The notes under the pieces: model-generated
What the model was told of the DNA's origin: nothing
The model's input: only the letters and a program-made list of their open reading frames with translations
Database searches by the model: none
Position numbers and translations under genes: made by a program
In this document: positions 34,095 through 45,594 of the stretch, piece after piece
Numbering within the stretch: the first letter of the stretch is position 1
Layout: every line of letters begins with the position of its first letter
Assembly: GCF_963924675.1 (NCBI RefSeq)
Contig: NC_089225.1
Coordinates: 113,989,094-114,053,093, forward strand
Direction: 5' to 3'
DNA from: Phocoena phocoena
Lineage: Eukaryota; Chordata; Mammalia; Artiodactyla; Phocoenidae
Length of the DNA: 64,000 nt

Positions 34095-36025
34095 AGAGAG
34101 TCCTCCTCGTTCAGGGACCAGGAGCAAAGCCTGCTCACCCCTGAGCACTGTCTTCAGCTCGCTGCCAGCCTCCAGAATTATGTAAACAAGGTCATCCTGT
34201 CCTTTGGAAAGCAGGGAGCCCCACCCTCCTGTCACAGCACAGCCCCCCGTGTTCATTCCATTGCCCAACACAGCCCACGTGGCCCTGCCTGCCGCGCAGC
34301 CCCTCCCTGGGCTGTGAGTGTACGTGACTGATGACTGCTCTCTGTCTGGTCTGCCCAGCATCCCGGGTTCAGCCTCCCCATAACCCCACAGCGGGGACCC
34401 CCTCCTTCACCGGCGAGCTGACTAGAAGGTGACTGAACAGCGGCTAGACTGCCAGACGCTGGGCGAAGCCACCTGCGTCCCACGGAAGGACACTCCCGTC
34501 AGAGGACAGGCCTGTGGCCTCTGTCTGACGTGGCAGGAGATGGCTCAGGCCCCCACCTGCTGAGCCTGCAGACAGCCTGGGGCCCGGAAAGGGGCAGCAA
34601 AGTGAGAGAGGAGGTTAAGCCTTCCGCAGACCGACACCTCCCATTTGAGGACGTGTTCCCTCCCGGGCTATCCATTGAGAACAGGAGTCTCCAAATAGCA
34701 GCCCCATTTCCCAAAAGGAGTCAGGGTCTCTTTAACCTCTCTGGAGTCCTGTAACCCCAGTGGGGCTCAGCCATGCCCCGAGCTACAGAATGTGAGCCCC
34801 ATGGAAGCAGGAGGCTCTGGGCCCCAAAAGCAGTCGCGGCCAGTGGAGGCGACTGGCTGCAGCTCACTTTTAATCCTCAAGCAACTCCGGGGTGGGGGTG
34901 GGGGCGGTCCTCGGGAGAGTGCTGCAGAGACCCAGGCGTGCTGCCATTCACCAATCAGTCAATACCTGTTATTTGCAAATCAATATGATAGGCTGACCCC
35001 GCGTAAGCTCCCGCGGGTCCCAGCCCGTGGGCACTGCTGCAGGAGCCACGTAACAGACCCCTGAAGTGCCATCTGATCAGATCCCACTTGGGAGAGTGGC
35101 CCCCAGACCCCACGGTCTCCCACTCCTGCCTGGGGAGGCTGCTTAGTTGACCAGCTCACCCCACTGACCAACGGGAACAAAACACTTTGGCTGAACTTGT
35201 CTCCTTTCTCTGGGCCCCTGAGCTCTGGCACCCCACCCTGCACGCAGCCCCCTGCTTAGGGCCCCCCAAGACGCAGCTGGCCTGGGGGAAACTCCCTGGA
35301 TGGAGGGTGGGGTCATGCCTCCCTTGGTCTCACGCCCCCGTTCTTCCAGCCTGTTTGCACCCGTCTCTCTAAAAGAAAACCTCTCTGTGCCTGACTCAGA
35401 CGTGCCAGCACGTCTCACTCATGGTCAGTGTTGTCCCTGACAGTGGCCCCCGATCCCCACCCTGTATTGTAATAGCCCCCCCACGATCCTAAATCCCAGT
35501 TTGTTTCTCCTTGGACACCCACCAGCATCCAGTGCAGAGAGGCTCACTTTGAGTGCTTGAGGGATGGAATTTCCACCCGGGGACAGGTGGGTGGAAGACA
35601 AAAATCAAAGTGCGTGGCCACCCGGCTGAAGTCCCTCTAGCGTCCTCCCGTTGTTCTGAGTCGATGAGGATAGAATGTCGTGTCGGACCGATGAAGCAGA
35701 TGTCCGGCATCCCTGGGCCGCGGCTGGCAGGTAGGCAGATGACAGTGGTGACAGCGCCCGGGTCATGAGCCTTGGGGACACGGGTGAGGCCGGGGAGGAG
35801 GCTGCCACGTCTGAACCAAGAGGTGACTCAGGACAGTGGGGCTCCGACGTGAAGAGGGACGGGAGGCCAGGGAGGCTGAACCTGTGAATCCCACACGGGT
35901 TCAGTCCGTGCATCCCTCCTGTGCTCACATAAGGGGAAAACGAGAGTGCAAGCGTCTCTTTCAGGGGCACGGAGTAAATGATGACACAATATTCTCTTGT
36001 CTCTCAAAATTGTTTAATTGGCAGT
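34095..36025. other. no recognised feature
   Basis: Unique-looking, moderately GC-rich. Short open frames only. A minus-strand ATTAAA near 36,010 in front of an A/T-rich patch is a weak possible polyadenylation signal. Confidence 0.4.
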
Positions 36026-36029
36026 GACT

Positions 36030-36800
36030 TCCGTCTTGGAGAACCAGCGCCTCCTGCCGGGGCTTGGGGGAGGCGATGAGACAGGGGCGCACCGCCTTCC
36101 CGGCCTCCCCGCGGGCCCCATGCCTCCACCTCCTCCCGTGGTCCCTCAAAACCAGCCGCTGGGGGCTCCCGGGAGCGTCCACTCCCCAGCTGTCCTTGGG
36201 GCAACTCTCGGTCCTCCGCCCCCTCGCTGCTCCGCAGGGCCGCAGGGACCCCGGCCGCCATCCCCGCAGAGTCCTCGCCCCGCCCACGGGCTCCCGCCGC
36301 TCCAGGGACGGACGGCACAGAGGACCACCTCCCTCCAGGTCGCCGCGTCCACGGACGCCTCCTGTACGCGGGGACATTTCTCCGCCTGCCTCTTCCAAGT
36401 CTCTCCAGGGCCCTGTTCCCAACACAGAGATGGCTGTTTTCCCCAAATTCCATCCTCACCCCCACCCAGGCTCAGAAGCCACCCTCGCAAGGTCAGCCAC
36501 ACCCATGGGGGAGACCCCCAGCCCCTCCGCCCTCCCGGGGCGCCCGGGGCCCCTCAGACTCCGCGCGTACACGTGCCCACACGTCCTCTGACCGCCTGCA
36601 CTGTCTATCCCCTCGCCCTCCTGCGCTGGTCCTCACTGGGCCGCCATCCTCTCTCACTGGCCATCTGTCATGGCTGAGAACTGGTCCTTTGTGTCCCCCG
36701 GGTGCTGGAGGGAAGAACGCCCAGAGACGCGCGTCTGTCTCGGCGTGGCGCTGCACGCGCCTCCCTGCTGGAGGAGAGGAGCCCTGAGCGCCCCTGCCCC
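36030..36800. promoter_or_regulatory. CpG island
   Basis: CpG density is high; by eye about nine CpG in each of the densest 60-base lines around 36,241-36,360, and about 33 in 36,061-36,420, with G+C near 70%. The surroundings are much poorer. Open frames on both strands (219 codons plus, 161 and 153 codons minus) are a consequence of the composition. CpG islands often mark promoters of housekeeping or developmental genes, but no first exon or TATA box is recognisable. Confidence 0.55.
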
Positions 36801-36804
36801 TTGC

Positions 36805-38285
36805 CCGTCCCTCCGCATCCCTGCCCACTGCCTTGTCCGCAGCTCCCACCTCCCTCAGCCAGGGGAGGGGCCTGGGGTGGGAAGGGCTGGGGAGGGGCAA
36901 GAGGCAGGAGGCAGCTCTTCGCTGGAGCCTCTGCTGCCCTGCTCTCTCCTGCAGGAAGTTTCCTTGCCTCCCACTCACGACAGGCCGTGAGCCCCAACTC
37001 TGGTGCCACGGGGCTTGTACCTCAACCCCTGGACACTCAGCTCTAGTGCCGTCTTATCAGGCTGCTGTCCCCACGGTTCAAACACTGATCCAGATGCTGC
37101 TGTGAAGGTACCTGGCAGGTTGGTTAGCACCAACCATCAGCATCTTTGAGTAATGATCAACCTCAACAAAGCAGGTGGGCCTCACCCAATCAGTTGAAGG
37201 CTTTAAGAGAAAACCCGGAGGTTTCCTGTAGAAACAGGGAATTCTGCCTCAAGGCTGTGGCATCAAGCCCCACCCGAATTTCCAGACTGCTGCCTGCTCC
37301 GTGGACTGCAGCCCTGCCAGCCGCCAAGCCTTAAAGCTTAAAATATATTCTCTCTTCTATCGGTTGGGTCTCCCTGGGAACTCACGGTTGATTCATTCCC
37401 CAGGTAGAACCTGGGCTGCTGCTTGGAGCCAGGTGTGGGGACGCAGCAGAAAACAGTGTAAACCCCCTGCCCCGGAGGAAACAGGAGTAAAGGGTAAACA
37501 GAGCCCGTGGGTTAGACGGTGAGTGGTCAGGAGAAAAAGGGGAGAGGGGGCAGTGGGGTAGGGGGCACAGCAGAGGGGGGACAGCTGCCCTGTAACTGCA
37601 GCCCCCCTGCAGCGTGCCTGTACACAGGGAGGTGACAGGTGTACAGGGCCAGGGGCCAGGGAAGAAGTGGGCCCAACGGCGGGACACCACGTTTGCAGCA
37701 AAAACAGAGATTACCTGCTCAAGACGGGCCATTAAGCCTTCCGTTTCCAAAGGGGTTTGTCAGTCTGGGTGGGTCGCCACGAGCGGGTTTAAATAAGTGC
37801 CCACTTGTGGGACCCCTTCCGTGAACCTGGCTATTCGCTACTCCCTCAAACACAGTAATTCCGTGCTCCTGATGGCTGGCTAAATATACATCCTTCGCTC
37901 TTTGAGGAAGTACCAGATAGCTGACTCATAGGTCCTGACACCGTGTTCCAGAAAGCACTTATTACGAGCTTTTTCACAGCTTCCCGGCTGTGCGCTGGAC
38001 CATTCTGGCTCCTTGCTGAGTGAAGAGTGAATTAAGAGCATCGCCTCTAAACCACAGCGCTGGGGCCAGAGGCGAGTCCTGATCGGGCCGCCTCCCAGAC
38101 CTTCCTGGACCCTGTCCGTGGGCCGGACTCAGAGGGGCTGGCTGCTGGGGTTCGGGTCTTCCCCACACGTTGGAGGAAGCCACACTCTGCCGTCCACAAG
38201 GGAGGGTCATGCGGCCGGGTTCCCAGTGACCCCTGCACCCCACACCCCAGCTGGGCACACCCCCTCCTCCCCTCCAGGAGTTAAT
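36805..38285. other. no recognised feature
   Basis: GC-rich unique-looking sequence, less CpG-dense than the preceding island. Purine-rich stretch at 37,520-37,580. No gene or named repeat supported. Confidence 0.4.
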
Positions 38286-38289
38286 GGGT

Positions 38290-38422
38290 GACCACGCTTC
38301 ACAGCCACGTGACCTCGGCCGAGGCTCTCTCTCTGAACCCCTCCTTCCTCGTCTATAATAGGGTGGGGTCCTGCCTAACAGGGCAGTCGGAGGGTCCAAA
38401 GACACAGAATTTGGGAGCAGAT
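38290..38422 (+). mobile_element. MIR SINE remnant, plus strand
   Basis: The order acagccacgtgacctcggcc, cttcctcgtctataataggg, tggggtcctgcctaacaggg and cagtcggagggtccaaagac fits MIR (gtgaccttgggcaag, cctcatctgtaaaatgggg, cctacctcatagggttgtga, ggattaaatgag). Confidence 0.55.
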
Positions 38423-38696
38423 GTGGCTTGGAGACCTTCAGGAGGCCGTCCAATCACAGAACTTTCTGGGCAGGTGTGCACACACTGAGGTCTTGAGACC
38501 ACGCTGCGCCCACACACCCAAGTTGGGGGCCGGGGGACCCGGGACCCCGCTCTCTGCGAGGGGCAGCCTGCCTGCCGCGGGATCCCCTCTGGGCTGCAGG
38601 CTCCCCGCCCTGCACAGGTGTGCTCTGGCCCCTCTGCTCCCGCGTGCCCTCCAGCTGGACGCAGGCTCATGCCCTGAGTGCGTGGACTGCATCAGG

Positions 38697-38741
38697 CCCC
38701 CTCCCCCCTCCCCTCCCCTCCCCTCCCCTCCCCTCCCGGGT
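38697..38741 (+). repeat. (CCCCT)n simple repeat
   Basis: A run of about seven CCCCT units within ggccccctcccccc...cctcccggg. The minus strand is a series of GGGG tracts separated by single A, so it could fold as a G-quadruplex. Confidence 0.9.
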
Positions 38742-38744
38742 GGG

Positions 38745-39320
38745 CCCTGCGGCCCCTCTTGCCTCCACTGGGCCCTGCTGGCTCCAGTCCTGCCTGCTCC
38801 ATCCTGCAGTGCATTTTAAGTGCTCCTTGGTGTTTCCAAGGATCTTCCTAGACTATTCTGGAATCCCGCTCCCAGAAAATGACTCCTAAGATGAGCAAAG
38901 TATTGAGCTTCCTTTCTGTGTTGCTCTGACCTCACTGCTGATCCACGGTGTCGACATGCAGACACACCCGCGGGTCCCCACATGAAGCAGACACCCTCCC
39001 GCCTCCGGGAGTGCACGCCCGCCAAGGTCCGCAGCCCGTCCCGAGGGACGGGGTGGGAGGGGCAGGGGTCCCAGCAGGCGCCCTCTGCCCGAGACACCCT
39101 CAGCTGCCCCACGGCCCACCCGCCCCCCGACAGTGACGGCCTGAGCGCGACCCGTGTGCGCACCCCCAGGGCCTCCGGCCCTGCCGCTCACCTGGAACGT
39201 CCTCCGCCCGGTGCCCAGGGTCTCTGCTCCGGGGATGTCCCAGCCCCCGCTCTGTCCTGCGGCCCCGCGGGCACGGGCGGGCCTTCTCCCGGGGCTCCCA
39301 CTGAGCATGGCCACACCAGC
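38745..39320. other. GC- and CpG-rich unassigned sequence
   Basis: Particularly CpG-rich from 38,990 to 39,300. Opposed open frames (127 codons plus, 145 codons minus). No recognised exon. Confidence 0.4.
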
Positions 39321-39324
39321 CATC

Positions 39325-39748
39325 TAGCTCGTCTCCGGCTTGAGTTTCCTGGGGGGCTGCGATGAAGCACCAGGCTGGCTTCAAGCCGTAGCGCGGAGAA
39401 CAGAGTCCCCGTTCCAGGCGCTGGCAGGGCTGGTCCCTCCCGAGGCTGTGCAAGAGAATGTCCTGCTCCTCGCCCAGCCCCTGGCGGCTGCTGCCACCCT
39501 GGCACCAGCCCACCTCTGCTGTATCATCACCTGGCTTCTCCCTGCTTCTCTCTGTCCCCTCTCCGTCCCCTTGCATGACACCAGTCGCTGGACTCGGGGC
39601 CCGCCCTAAATGCAGAAGGCTCTCTTGCCAATATCCTCAAATAATCACAGCCGCAAAGACCCTTTTTCCAAGTAACGCCACACTCACAAGCCCCAGGCGG
39701 ACACATCTCTGGGGGGCCATCCCACACCCACTACAACCATTTTCCAGC
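39325..39748 (-). mobile_element. MLT1-type MaLR LTR, minus strand
   Basis: Read on plus: ttgagtttcctggggggctg near the LTR 3' end, then catgacaccagtcgctggac, ggggcccgccctaaatgcag, aatcacagccgcaaagaccc, tttttccaagtaacgccaca and ggacacatctctggggggcc toward the 5' end. This matches reverse-complemented MLT1 consensus over ~420 bp, so a nearly complete solo LTR. Confidence 0.7.
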
Positions 39749-39794
39749 AGACGGGGTCTCTGCACAGACCACTCCCTCCCGGATCTCCAAGCGC

Positions 39795-39850
39795 CCAAAC
39801 CAGCGTCTGGAACACAGTAGGCACCCAGTGAGTGTGTGTTCACTCACTGA
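39795..39850 (+). mobile_element. short MIR/L2-type 3' tail
   Basis: accagcgtctggaacacagt followed by aggcacccagtgagtgtgtg is the common terminal phrase of MIR or L2 (gcctggcacatagtaggcac, tcaataaatg). Only about 50 bp, so the family cannot be fixed. Confidence 0.45.
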
Positions 39851-40007
39851 GGGTAAAGTAAGTAAAATGAGAAGGACGGCCCAGGGATTGCACGCAGCCC
39901 CTCAAGCGCTGCGTCCTGCGGGAGGACCGCCCCCTCCCCCGCCCCCTGGAGACAGTCGGGCCGGCATCTCCTCACCAGGATTTCCGCCAAATCCTATAGT
40001 GTGGTGC

Positions 40008-40391
40008 TCAGCTCTGAATTTTTATTTTGATTAAATACCTATCTTCGTATTTGGAAAGCACAGTAAATAAAACCTCAAACACCCTTTTACCGTAAACGCC
40101 AAGGGTTCGATGCATATGCGTGATTCCAGTCCCTTTTTTGTGGTTGAAATAAGTGTCTATGCGTTCTTTCACTTTCTCTTTTTCTTCTAACAGTTTAAAA
40201 ACTGTTTTCCAAGAACCACGAATGTCCAGGCAGCCACCACGTTGACAGAAGCGAGATGTTTCTCGCTTTGCCGTCGGCATGGTTTCCGGGCCGCAGGTCA
40301 GAGGACGGTGGGCGGGTTTCTTTGTGCATTTGGCTGTTTTCGACAACGAAGCTGTGAATCCTTTTGTAACGTAGGCCTTTCTTTGGGACAT
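40008..40391 (-). other. lysine-rich open frame ending at a polyadenylation signal
   Basis: A minus-strand frame of 127 codons starts MSQRKAYVTKG and contains KLLEEKEKVKERIDTYFNHK, ending near KIKIQS. AATAAA (minus strand, 40,026-40,021) lies 11 bases before its stop, which is odd for a normal gene but fits a 3'UTR or a short retroposed tail. The DNA is AT-richer than its neighbours, so a frame this long is less expected by composition than the GC-rich frames elsewhere. It matches no family I know. Confidence 0.2.
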
Positions 40392-40394
40392 GTT

Positions 40395-41550
40395 TCCAAA
40401 AGTGAGACTCTCTGGTCAGCGTATGGCATAGATTGCATAATCCATTTATCCAAAAGTCATTTTTCAGGCTCACACCGTGAATGTCAGCACCCTCCACTTT
40501 AGAAGCTTCCCTAGGTGGGGCAGACAGGCCTGTGGACAAAGGGCTGTGGCCCCGAGCGACCTGAGCTTCCGACAAGGGCCCGTCCGGGTGGAGGCTGCAC
40601 CGCGGTCCCTGCCAAGGTGGAGCCGGGCAGGACCAGGAGCCCGGGGTGGGGGGCCGCAAAGCTGGGGGTCCATCACGTCTTCACTCCTTCAAGGCTGACA
40701 GCAAGTCTGGGAGCCACACTCCCCCCACAGTCCTGCCCCTTCTTCCCCATCTGGACTGGGCGCTTCTGACACTGGCCAGGGATCCTCCAAAGCTCTTCCA
40801 CGTCTACCCGGATTTCCCACTTCCTATGGTTTCCTGAGGGAGCCCAGGGCCCTGCGGAGATGTCGTCAGGGGGAAAGAGGCCTCAGCCAGGCCTCGGGGA
40901 GCACAGGCAGGGCGGCTGGTCCTCGGGGCGCCGTGGGGCCTGGGGCGGCCGCCTCGGCGCTGAGCCGTCATCTCTGACGTGCAACCAAAGGGCCCCTCCC
41001 TGGCCCGCGCCGGTCCTCACGGTGCTGGTGCTCAGGGGTCCTGCAAACTCCTGCGTGAAAATGTCTCGGGTCTGCGGATGCTATGTCGGGGGAACATCCC
41101 GAACATCAAGAGAGGGACATTCGTTCCCCAAAATCGCGGGCAAAAGAGAGGCATCGGGAGGACACCTTTCCTGGGACAAGCGGCTGTCACACTGAGATGG
41201 TCTCATGTTCATTTTTTAAGTGAATTAACAGTGCAGAAGGCTGGGAGTCCCCCATGGCACTACTCCTCTCCTGCCCAGGCCGGGAGGGTGGGCACAGGGC
41301 TTCCCACCTCTGAACCTCTGGGCCTGAGCATCCCCCCGTGGGTGTCACACGCCTCCTTCCCTGGAGACTCCTTCCCCGCTAAGCCTCCCTGGGTGCGCAC
41401 TCAAGGGGCCTGCCCGCCCTTCCAGCAGCACCGCAGGCGTGAATCAAGGCGAACCAAAGCCACCCAAATACATTTAGTGAAAGGATTGGAAGTAACCCAG
41501 GGGAAGAGTCCTTCCTAATGTGGACACTGCCCTGTGCCACTGGGTCGAAC
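40395..41550. other. no recognised feature
   Basis: Unique-looking GC-rich sequence. Plus-strand open frame of 179 codons at 40,979-41,518 without family resemblance. No named repeat. Confidence 0.35.
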
Positions 41551-41554
41551 ATTG

Positions 41555-42012
41555 ATCCAGGCGGCCCCCAACTTAGGGTGGTTCAACTTCTGAGTTGTCG
41601 ACTTTACGATGGTGTGAAAGTGGTTCGGGTTCGGTAGAAACCGTACTTTGAATTTGGGGTTTTGCATTTCTCCTGGGCAGTGGTACGTGGCCCGATCCCC
41701 TCTCGTGACGCCGGGCGGTGCACCTCCCCGTCGGCCCCGTGATCACCAGGTGAACAGCCGACACGCTGACAGCTGTTCTGTTTTTCACTCTCAGGGCAGT
41801 GTTCAATAAATCACGAGACAGCCAGCACTTTACTGTGAAACAGGCTTGGTGTCCAGTGGTTTCGCCCGACTGTAGGCTGACGTAAGCCTTCTGAGCACCT
41901 TTAAGGTAGGAGGCTAAGCTGTGATGGTCAGTAGGTCAGGGGTGGTAAATGCATTTTCAACTGACGATATTTTCAACATAGGATGGGCTTATCAGGACAT
42001 AACCTCGTTGAC
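41555..42012 (+). mobile_element. non-autonomous Tigger-type (Tc1/mariner) DNA transposon
   Basis: The element starts ccaggcggcccccaacttag and contains cgactttacgatggtgtgaa, gtagaaaccgtactttgaat, ttctgtttttcactctcagg, cagtgttcaataaatcacga, cgactgtaggctgacgtaag, gagcacctttaaggtaggag and gatattttcaacataggatg. These appear in the order of a well-known mammalian Tigger-like repeat whose ends are inverted copies of an acgatgg-containing sequence. About 455 bp, nearly full length, with no transposase. The AATAAA inside is part of the repeat. Confidence 0.75.
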
Positions 42013-42014
42013 AG

Positions 42015-42940
42015 TCACAGATCTGTGATTCACGGCAGAATAAGAGAAAGGAACTGCTCTCAGCTCTATCCCAAGATCCCCTGGTCCCACTGGCCAACGG
42101 GACCCCGAGGGGCTGGCTCGGGGCATGTTAACTGCTCAGCTTTTCATTGCGTATTTGCTGATAAACGCTTTTGTAGCCCCCACTGAGCTCACTGGCCTGT
42201 AACATCTTCCCACAAAGTCAGGGATGACATCGGCTGGCATTCCCTGACCCGGAGGAGACCCCTGCCACCTTCAGAAACATCCTGGAAGCCGCCCGTGATT
42301 CAGGAAGCTGTCAATACCTGCTCACCCAGGGCTCAGCAGAGCTGACCAGGCAGCGGGCTGTGTGGTTATCAAAATGCTGACTGTGGACCCAGCCGTTATT
42401 CTTCTGTTCAAGAGCGCTCGTGAGGATGCGGGAGGGTGAGGGAGACGGGGAAGGAAGGACAGAGACAGGCAGTTAGGACGGTTTTGCTGAGAGTAAAGCA
42501 CAGTTCCCTACACACACCGACTTAAACAGGAAAGCTCCAGAACCCAGGATCTCCCGCGTCCCTGCTGGTTTCCTCAAGGCTACAAGACGGCTGGACGTGG
42601 AGACGGGGAGAAGTCCAGGGGCAGGGAGTGGGCATCTCGTCTGGTGCCTCCTTCTTAAAAGTGATGAACTCTTTTCTAGAAGCCTCAGCAGCCCTCCCCT
42701 CCTGTCTCGTGGGCCAGAACCGGGTCACGTGCCCCCTCTCGGTGAATCAGGAGTGGAGGGAACAGCGTGCCTCATTCCTGGCTCAGACTCCAGGGTGAAG
42801 GCGTGGACACAGGAAGGACACGGAGGCTCAGCCAGCAGAGTCTACCTCGAGACAATCTCCGCTCAGCTGAGATTTACAAAAGTGTCAGTAATATGCAAAC
42901 TCGAACCCATTAACTTTATTTTTTTGCCACTCAGTTTTTT
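42015..42940. other. no recognised feature
   Basis: Unique-looking sequence of medium G+C between a Tigger-type element and an L1 3' end. No supported gene. Confidence 0.4.
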
Positions 42941-42944
42941 CACA

Positions 42945-43622
42945 GCTTTACAGAGGCATAACTTACATACCATAAAATTCACCCATTTTAAGTGCACAAC
43001 TTAATACTTTCTCATCAACTGACAGAGTTGTGCAACAGTCACTGCAAATCCAATGTTAGCACATCCCCACGACCCCAGGGGACCCCTCCGGCTCACTGGC
43101 CATCATTCCTCACTCCCGTCCGCCCAGCCCCTGGCAACCACTAATCTACTTTCTGCTTCTCTGGCCTTGAAATTCTGAACATTTCAAATAAAGGGAATCA
43201 TGAAATACGTGATCATTTTCTGAGTGGCTTTATCCACTCAGTATCATGGTTTCAAGGTTCACCTACATTGTAGCATGTTATCAGGGCTTCATTCCTTTTT
43301 ATGGCCAAATAGTATTCTACTGTGTGGATAGACCACGTTCTGATGGACACTGGGGTGTCTCCAGGTTTGGGCTATTGTGAATAGAGCTGCTGTGAACATC
43401 CCTATACAAGGGTTTGTGTGGACATGTGTTTTCCTTTCTCTCGAGTATCAACCTAGGGGTGGAACCGCCAGGTCACGGGTGACTCTGTGTTTACAAAACA
43501 GCTGCCTGTTTACACTCCCAGCAGCTGTGCACGAGGGCTCCAGCTTCTCCACATCCTTGCCAACACTTGTTATTGTCTGATTTTTTCCTACAGCCACTGA
43601 CTTTCATTGCAGCAAACTGTCT
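42945..43622 (-). mobile_element. L1M 3' UTR, minus strand
   Basis: Read on plus: acagctttacagaggcataa, cttacataccataaaattca, cccattttaagtgcacaact, cctggcaaccactaatctac, tactgtgtggatagaccacg, ttgggctattgtgaatagag and ccttgccaacacttgttatt. This is the classic reverse-complement L1M 3' region in unbroken order. About 680 bp; no coding frame survives. Confidence 0.85.
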
Positions 43623-43624
43623 GT

Positions 43625-44810
43625 GACACACCTCGCAGCTGCTCATGGCACCCTGATCCAGCACGCTGTCCCTGTGGGACCCACTAGGTCATGGTTAAGT
43701 CCCTGGAGAGCAGCCTGTACTTCACCTCATTTTCACACCAGATCCCCAGTACCAGTTTGAGTTGTTGGGACGGAGCTGCTGCAAACACAACCAGCCAGGC
43801 TGGCAGCCCAAGATCTTCAGCCGTCAACCGTGCGGGCAGATAAATCAGACCCAGTGCTGGCCCGTCCCCGCTGAAGAGTTTACGGGGTCACAAGCGGTCG
43901 TGCATGTCCTATGGCTCATCTAACGGGTCAACTGCTCCCCATTTGGCCAGAGGCTGAATAAATAATGCAGGAAGGGACCCTGCGTTTGTGTGCAGAGGAT
44001 GTGTCCCTTCCCTGTGCCCTCTGCTCCGAGCAGGTGCTGAGTTGGGTCCCGCCGAGCTGCAGGGCCGAGCTGCCAGGAGAGGACACGGGGACATGGGCCA
44101 GGCCGGGTTCCTGCTTGGCGGGCCTGCAAGGTCGAACCACTAAACCGGAGTGGTTGTGGGGAGACTGGGCTGCCCCGGGCCCGCAGGCAGGGATGCAGGA
44201 TTGTTGATTGGCAAGCGCGCCCAGTAAACACACACAGAGTAACAAGGGCAGTGGGGTCTCTCGTCCACCATCTGGTTCCTGTTCAACCATAAAGTTGGGA
44301 GAAACACTGCTTGGTGGAGGGACATCACACAGGCGGTGCCATGTGTCCAGACGGCGAGGATTTGGGGGGCCTGTGCCCATTAGGGTCCCGGCAGACAGCA
44401 CCCATCCTCCCTGGGGGCGCTGAGTGGGAAAAGAGGTGGCCGTCTTAGGCCCCACAGGGTCTCAGCTGGGCGGGCCGTACCCACCCCGGCGTCTTCCCGC
44501 AACTTTCCAAGGAGGTGACTCATTCAGCTCACCCCACAGGGCGGCTGCTGAAACAACTGTGGGTTTTGTGGGAGCAGGCAGCAGGGCTCTGTGGAGGAAA
44601 GGAGCAGGAATACCCACCCACAAAGCTCACGCAACCAGGAAGTGATGCTGCTATGCGTGGCACAGTTCCCCGGGGTTCGCTTACCCCAAGGTTTCCACCG
44701 CTGCTTAAAGCATTTCTGCTCTTGCCACACTTTTGTGTATTTTTAAGAAAAATCTCATTGTTTTGGTAAAAATTATGCAAGTTCATTATAAAGGACGGCC
44801 GTGCAGAAAC
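43625..44810. other. no recognised feature
   Basis: Unique-looking sequence; opposed open frames at 43,909-44,455 are compositional. No splice-supported exon or named repeat found. Confidence 0.4.
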
Positions 44811-44832
44811 ACTCAAGAAATGGTAGGAGATG

Positions 44833-45006
44833 GGGCTTCCCTGGTGGCGCAGTGGTTGGGAGTCCGCCTGCCAATGCAGGGGACGCGGGTTCGTGCCCCG
44901 GTCCGGAGCGGCTGGGCCCGTGAGCCGTGGCCGCTGAGCCTGCGCGTCCGGAGCCTGTGCTCCGCAGCGGGAGAGGCCCGAGTACCGCAAAAAAAAAAAA
45001 AAAAAA
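44833..45006 (+). mobile_element. cetacean CHR-type SINE, 8, with two internal deletions
   Basis: Starts ggggcttccctggtggcgca and is nearly identical to the CHR consensus, except that about 20 bases are missing after gtccgg (the gaggatcccacatgccgc segment) and about 16 bases are missing between two gagaggcc repeats near the 3' end. Target-site duplication aagaaatggYaggagatg at 44,815-44,832 and 45,007-45,024 with one C/T difference. Young. Minus-strand frames through it of up to 228 codons are SINE translations. Confidence 0.9.
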
Positions 45007-45024
45007 AAGAAATGGCAGGAGATG

Positions 45025-45425
45025 TTTGTAATGTGCACAGTTTCTAGAATAGAAAAGGATTTTCTCCGCGTCAGCAACAAAGGGACAACAGCTCTCCCAG
45101 CCAGAAAGGAGCCAAGAACGCAGCAGGCGACTCCGGAGAAATCGCGCTCGGGCACGAAGCAAGCCCCTATCGGATGACCCTGCCCACACCCCTCCCACGG
45201 GCAATCGTGCGTCAAAACCAGGGCTCTTCAGGGAGAAACAGGCAGGGAGGGGGGCGAGCCCGACGTGGAGGGGTGTGGGCAGGGGCTGGGAGCAGCCTGC
45301 ATTGTCACGTGCAGACAGAGCCACCGGGAGCCTGAGAACAGATCTGAGCAGCCCGCCCGGCAGAGGGCTGGCTCCTGGACGTGCTGCTTCCCGTGGGTTC
45401 TGCTTCCCGTGATGGAGGCTCTACC
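45025..45425. other. no recognised feature
   Basis: Unique-looking sequence between a SINE and a DNA-transposon-like segment. No supported gene. Confidence 0.4.
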
Positions 45426-45439
45426 ACCCAGAACAAGGT

Positions 45440-45592
45440 CAGCAGGCCTTTCCCGTGTTGTAGAGATTCATCTCTGCCCGACAGAAGAGCCAGTGAAGGA
45501 GAGGCAGCCGTGTTCCCATAAAACTTATTTACAGAAACAGACGGTGCGTCGGCCCACGGGCCACAGTTAGCTGACCCCTGATCTAGAACGTC
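45440..45592. mobile_element. DNA-transposon remnant (hAT-like), partial
   Basis: The end ataaaacttatttacagaaa, cagacggtgcgtcggcccac, gggccacagttagctgaccc ctg matches a common mammalian non-autonomous DNA transposon whose ends read caggggttggcaaactacgg (or the reverse). The other end is not identifiable. Class hAT is from memory and not certain. Confidence 0.5.
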
Positions 45593-45594
45593 GA

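Noticed and set aside
44529..45215. Minus-strand open frame of 228 codons
   Set aside because: Its middle is the translation of a CHR SINE including a Phe run from the A tail read in reverse, so it is not a host protein.
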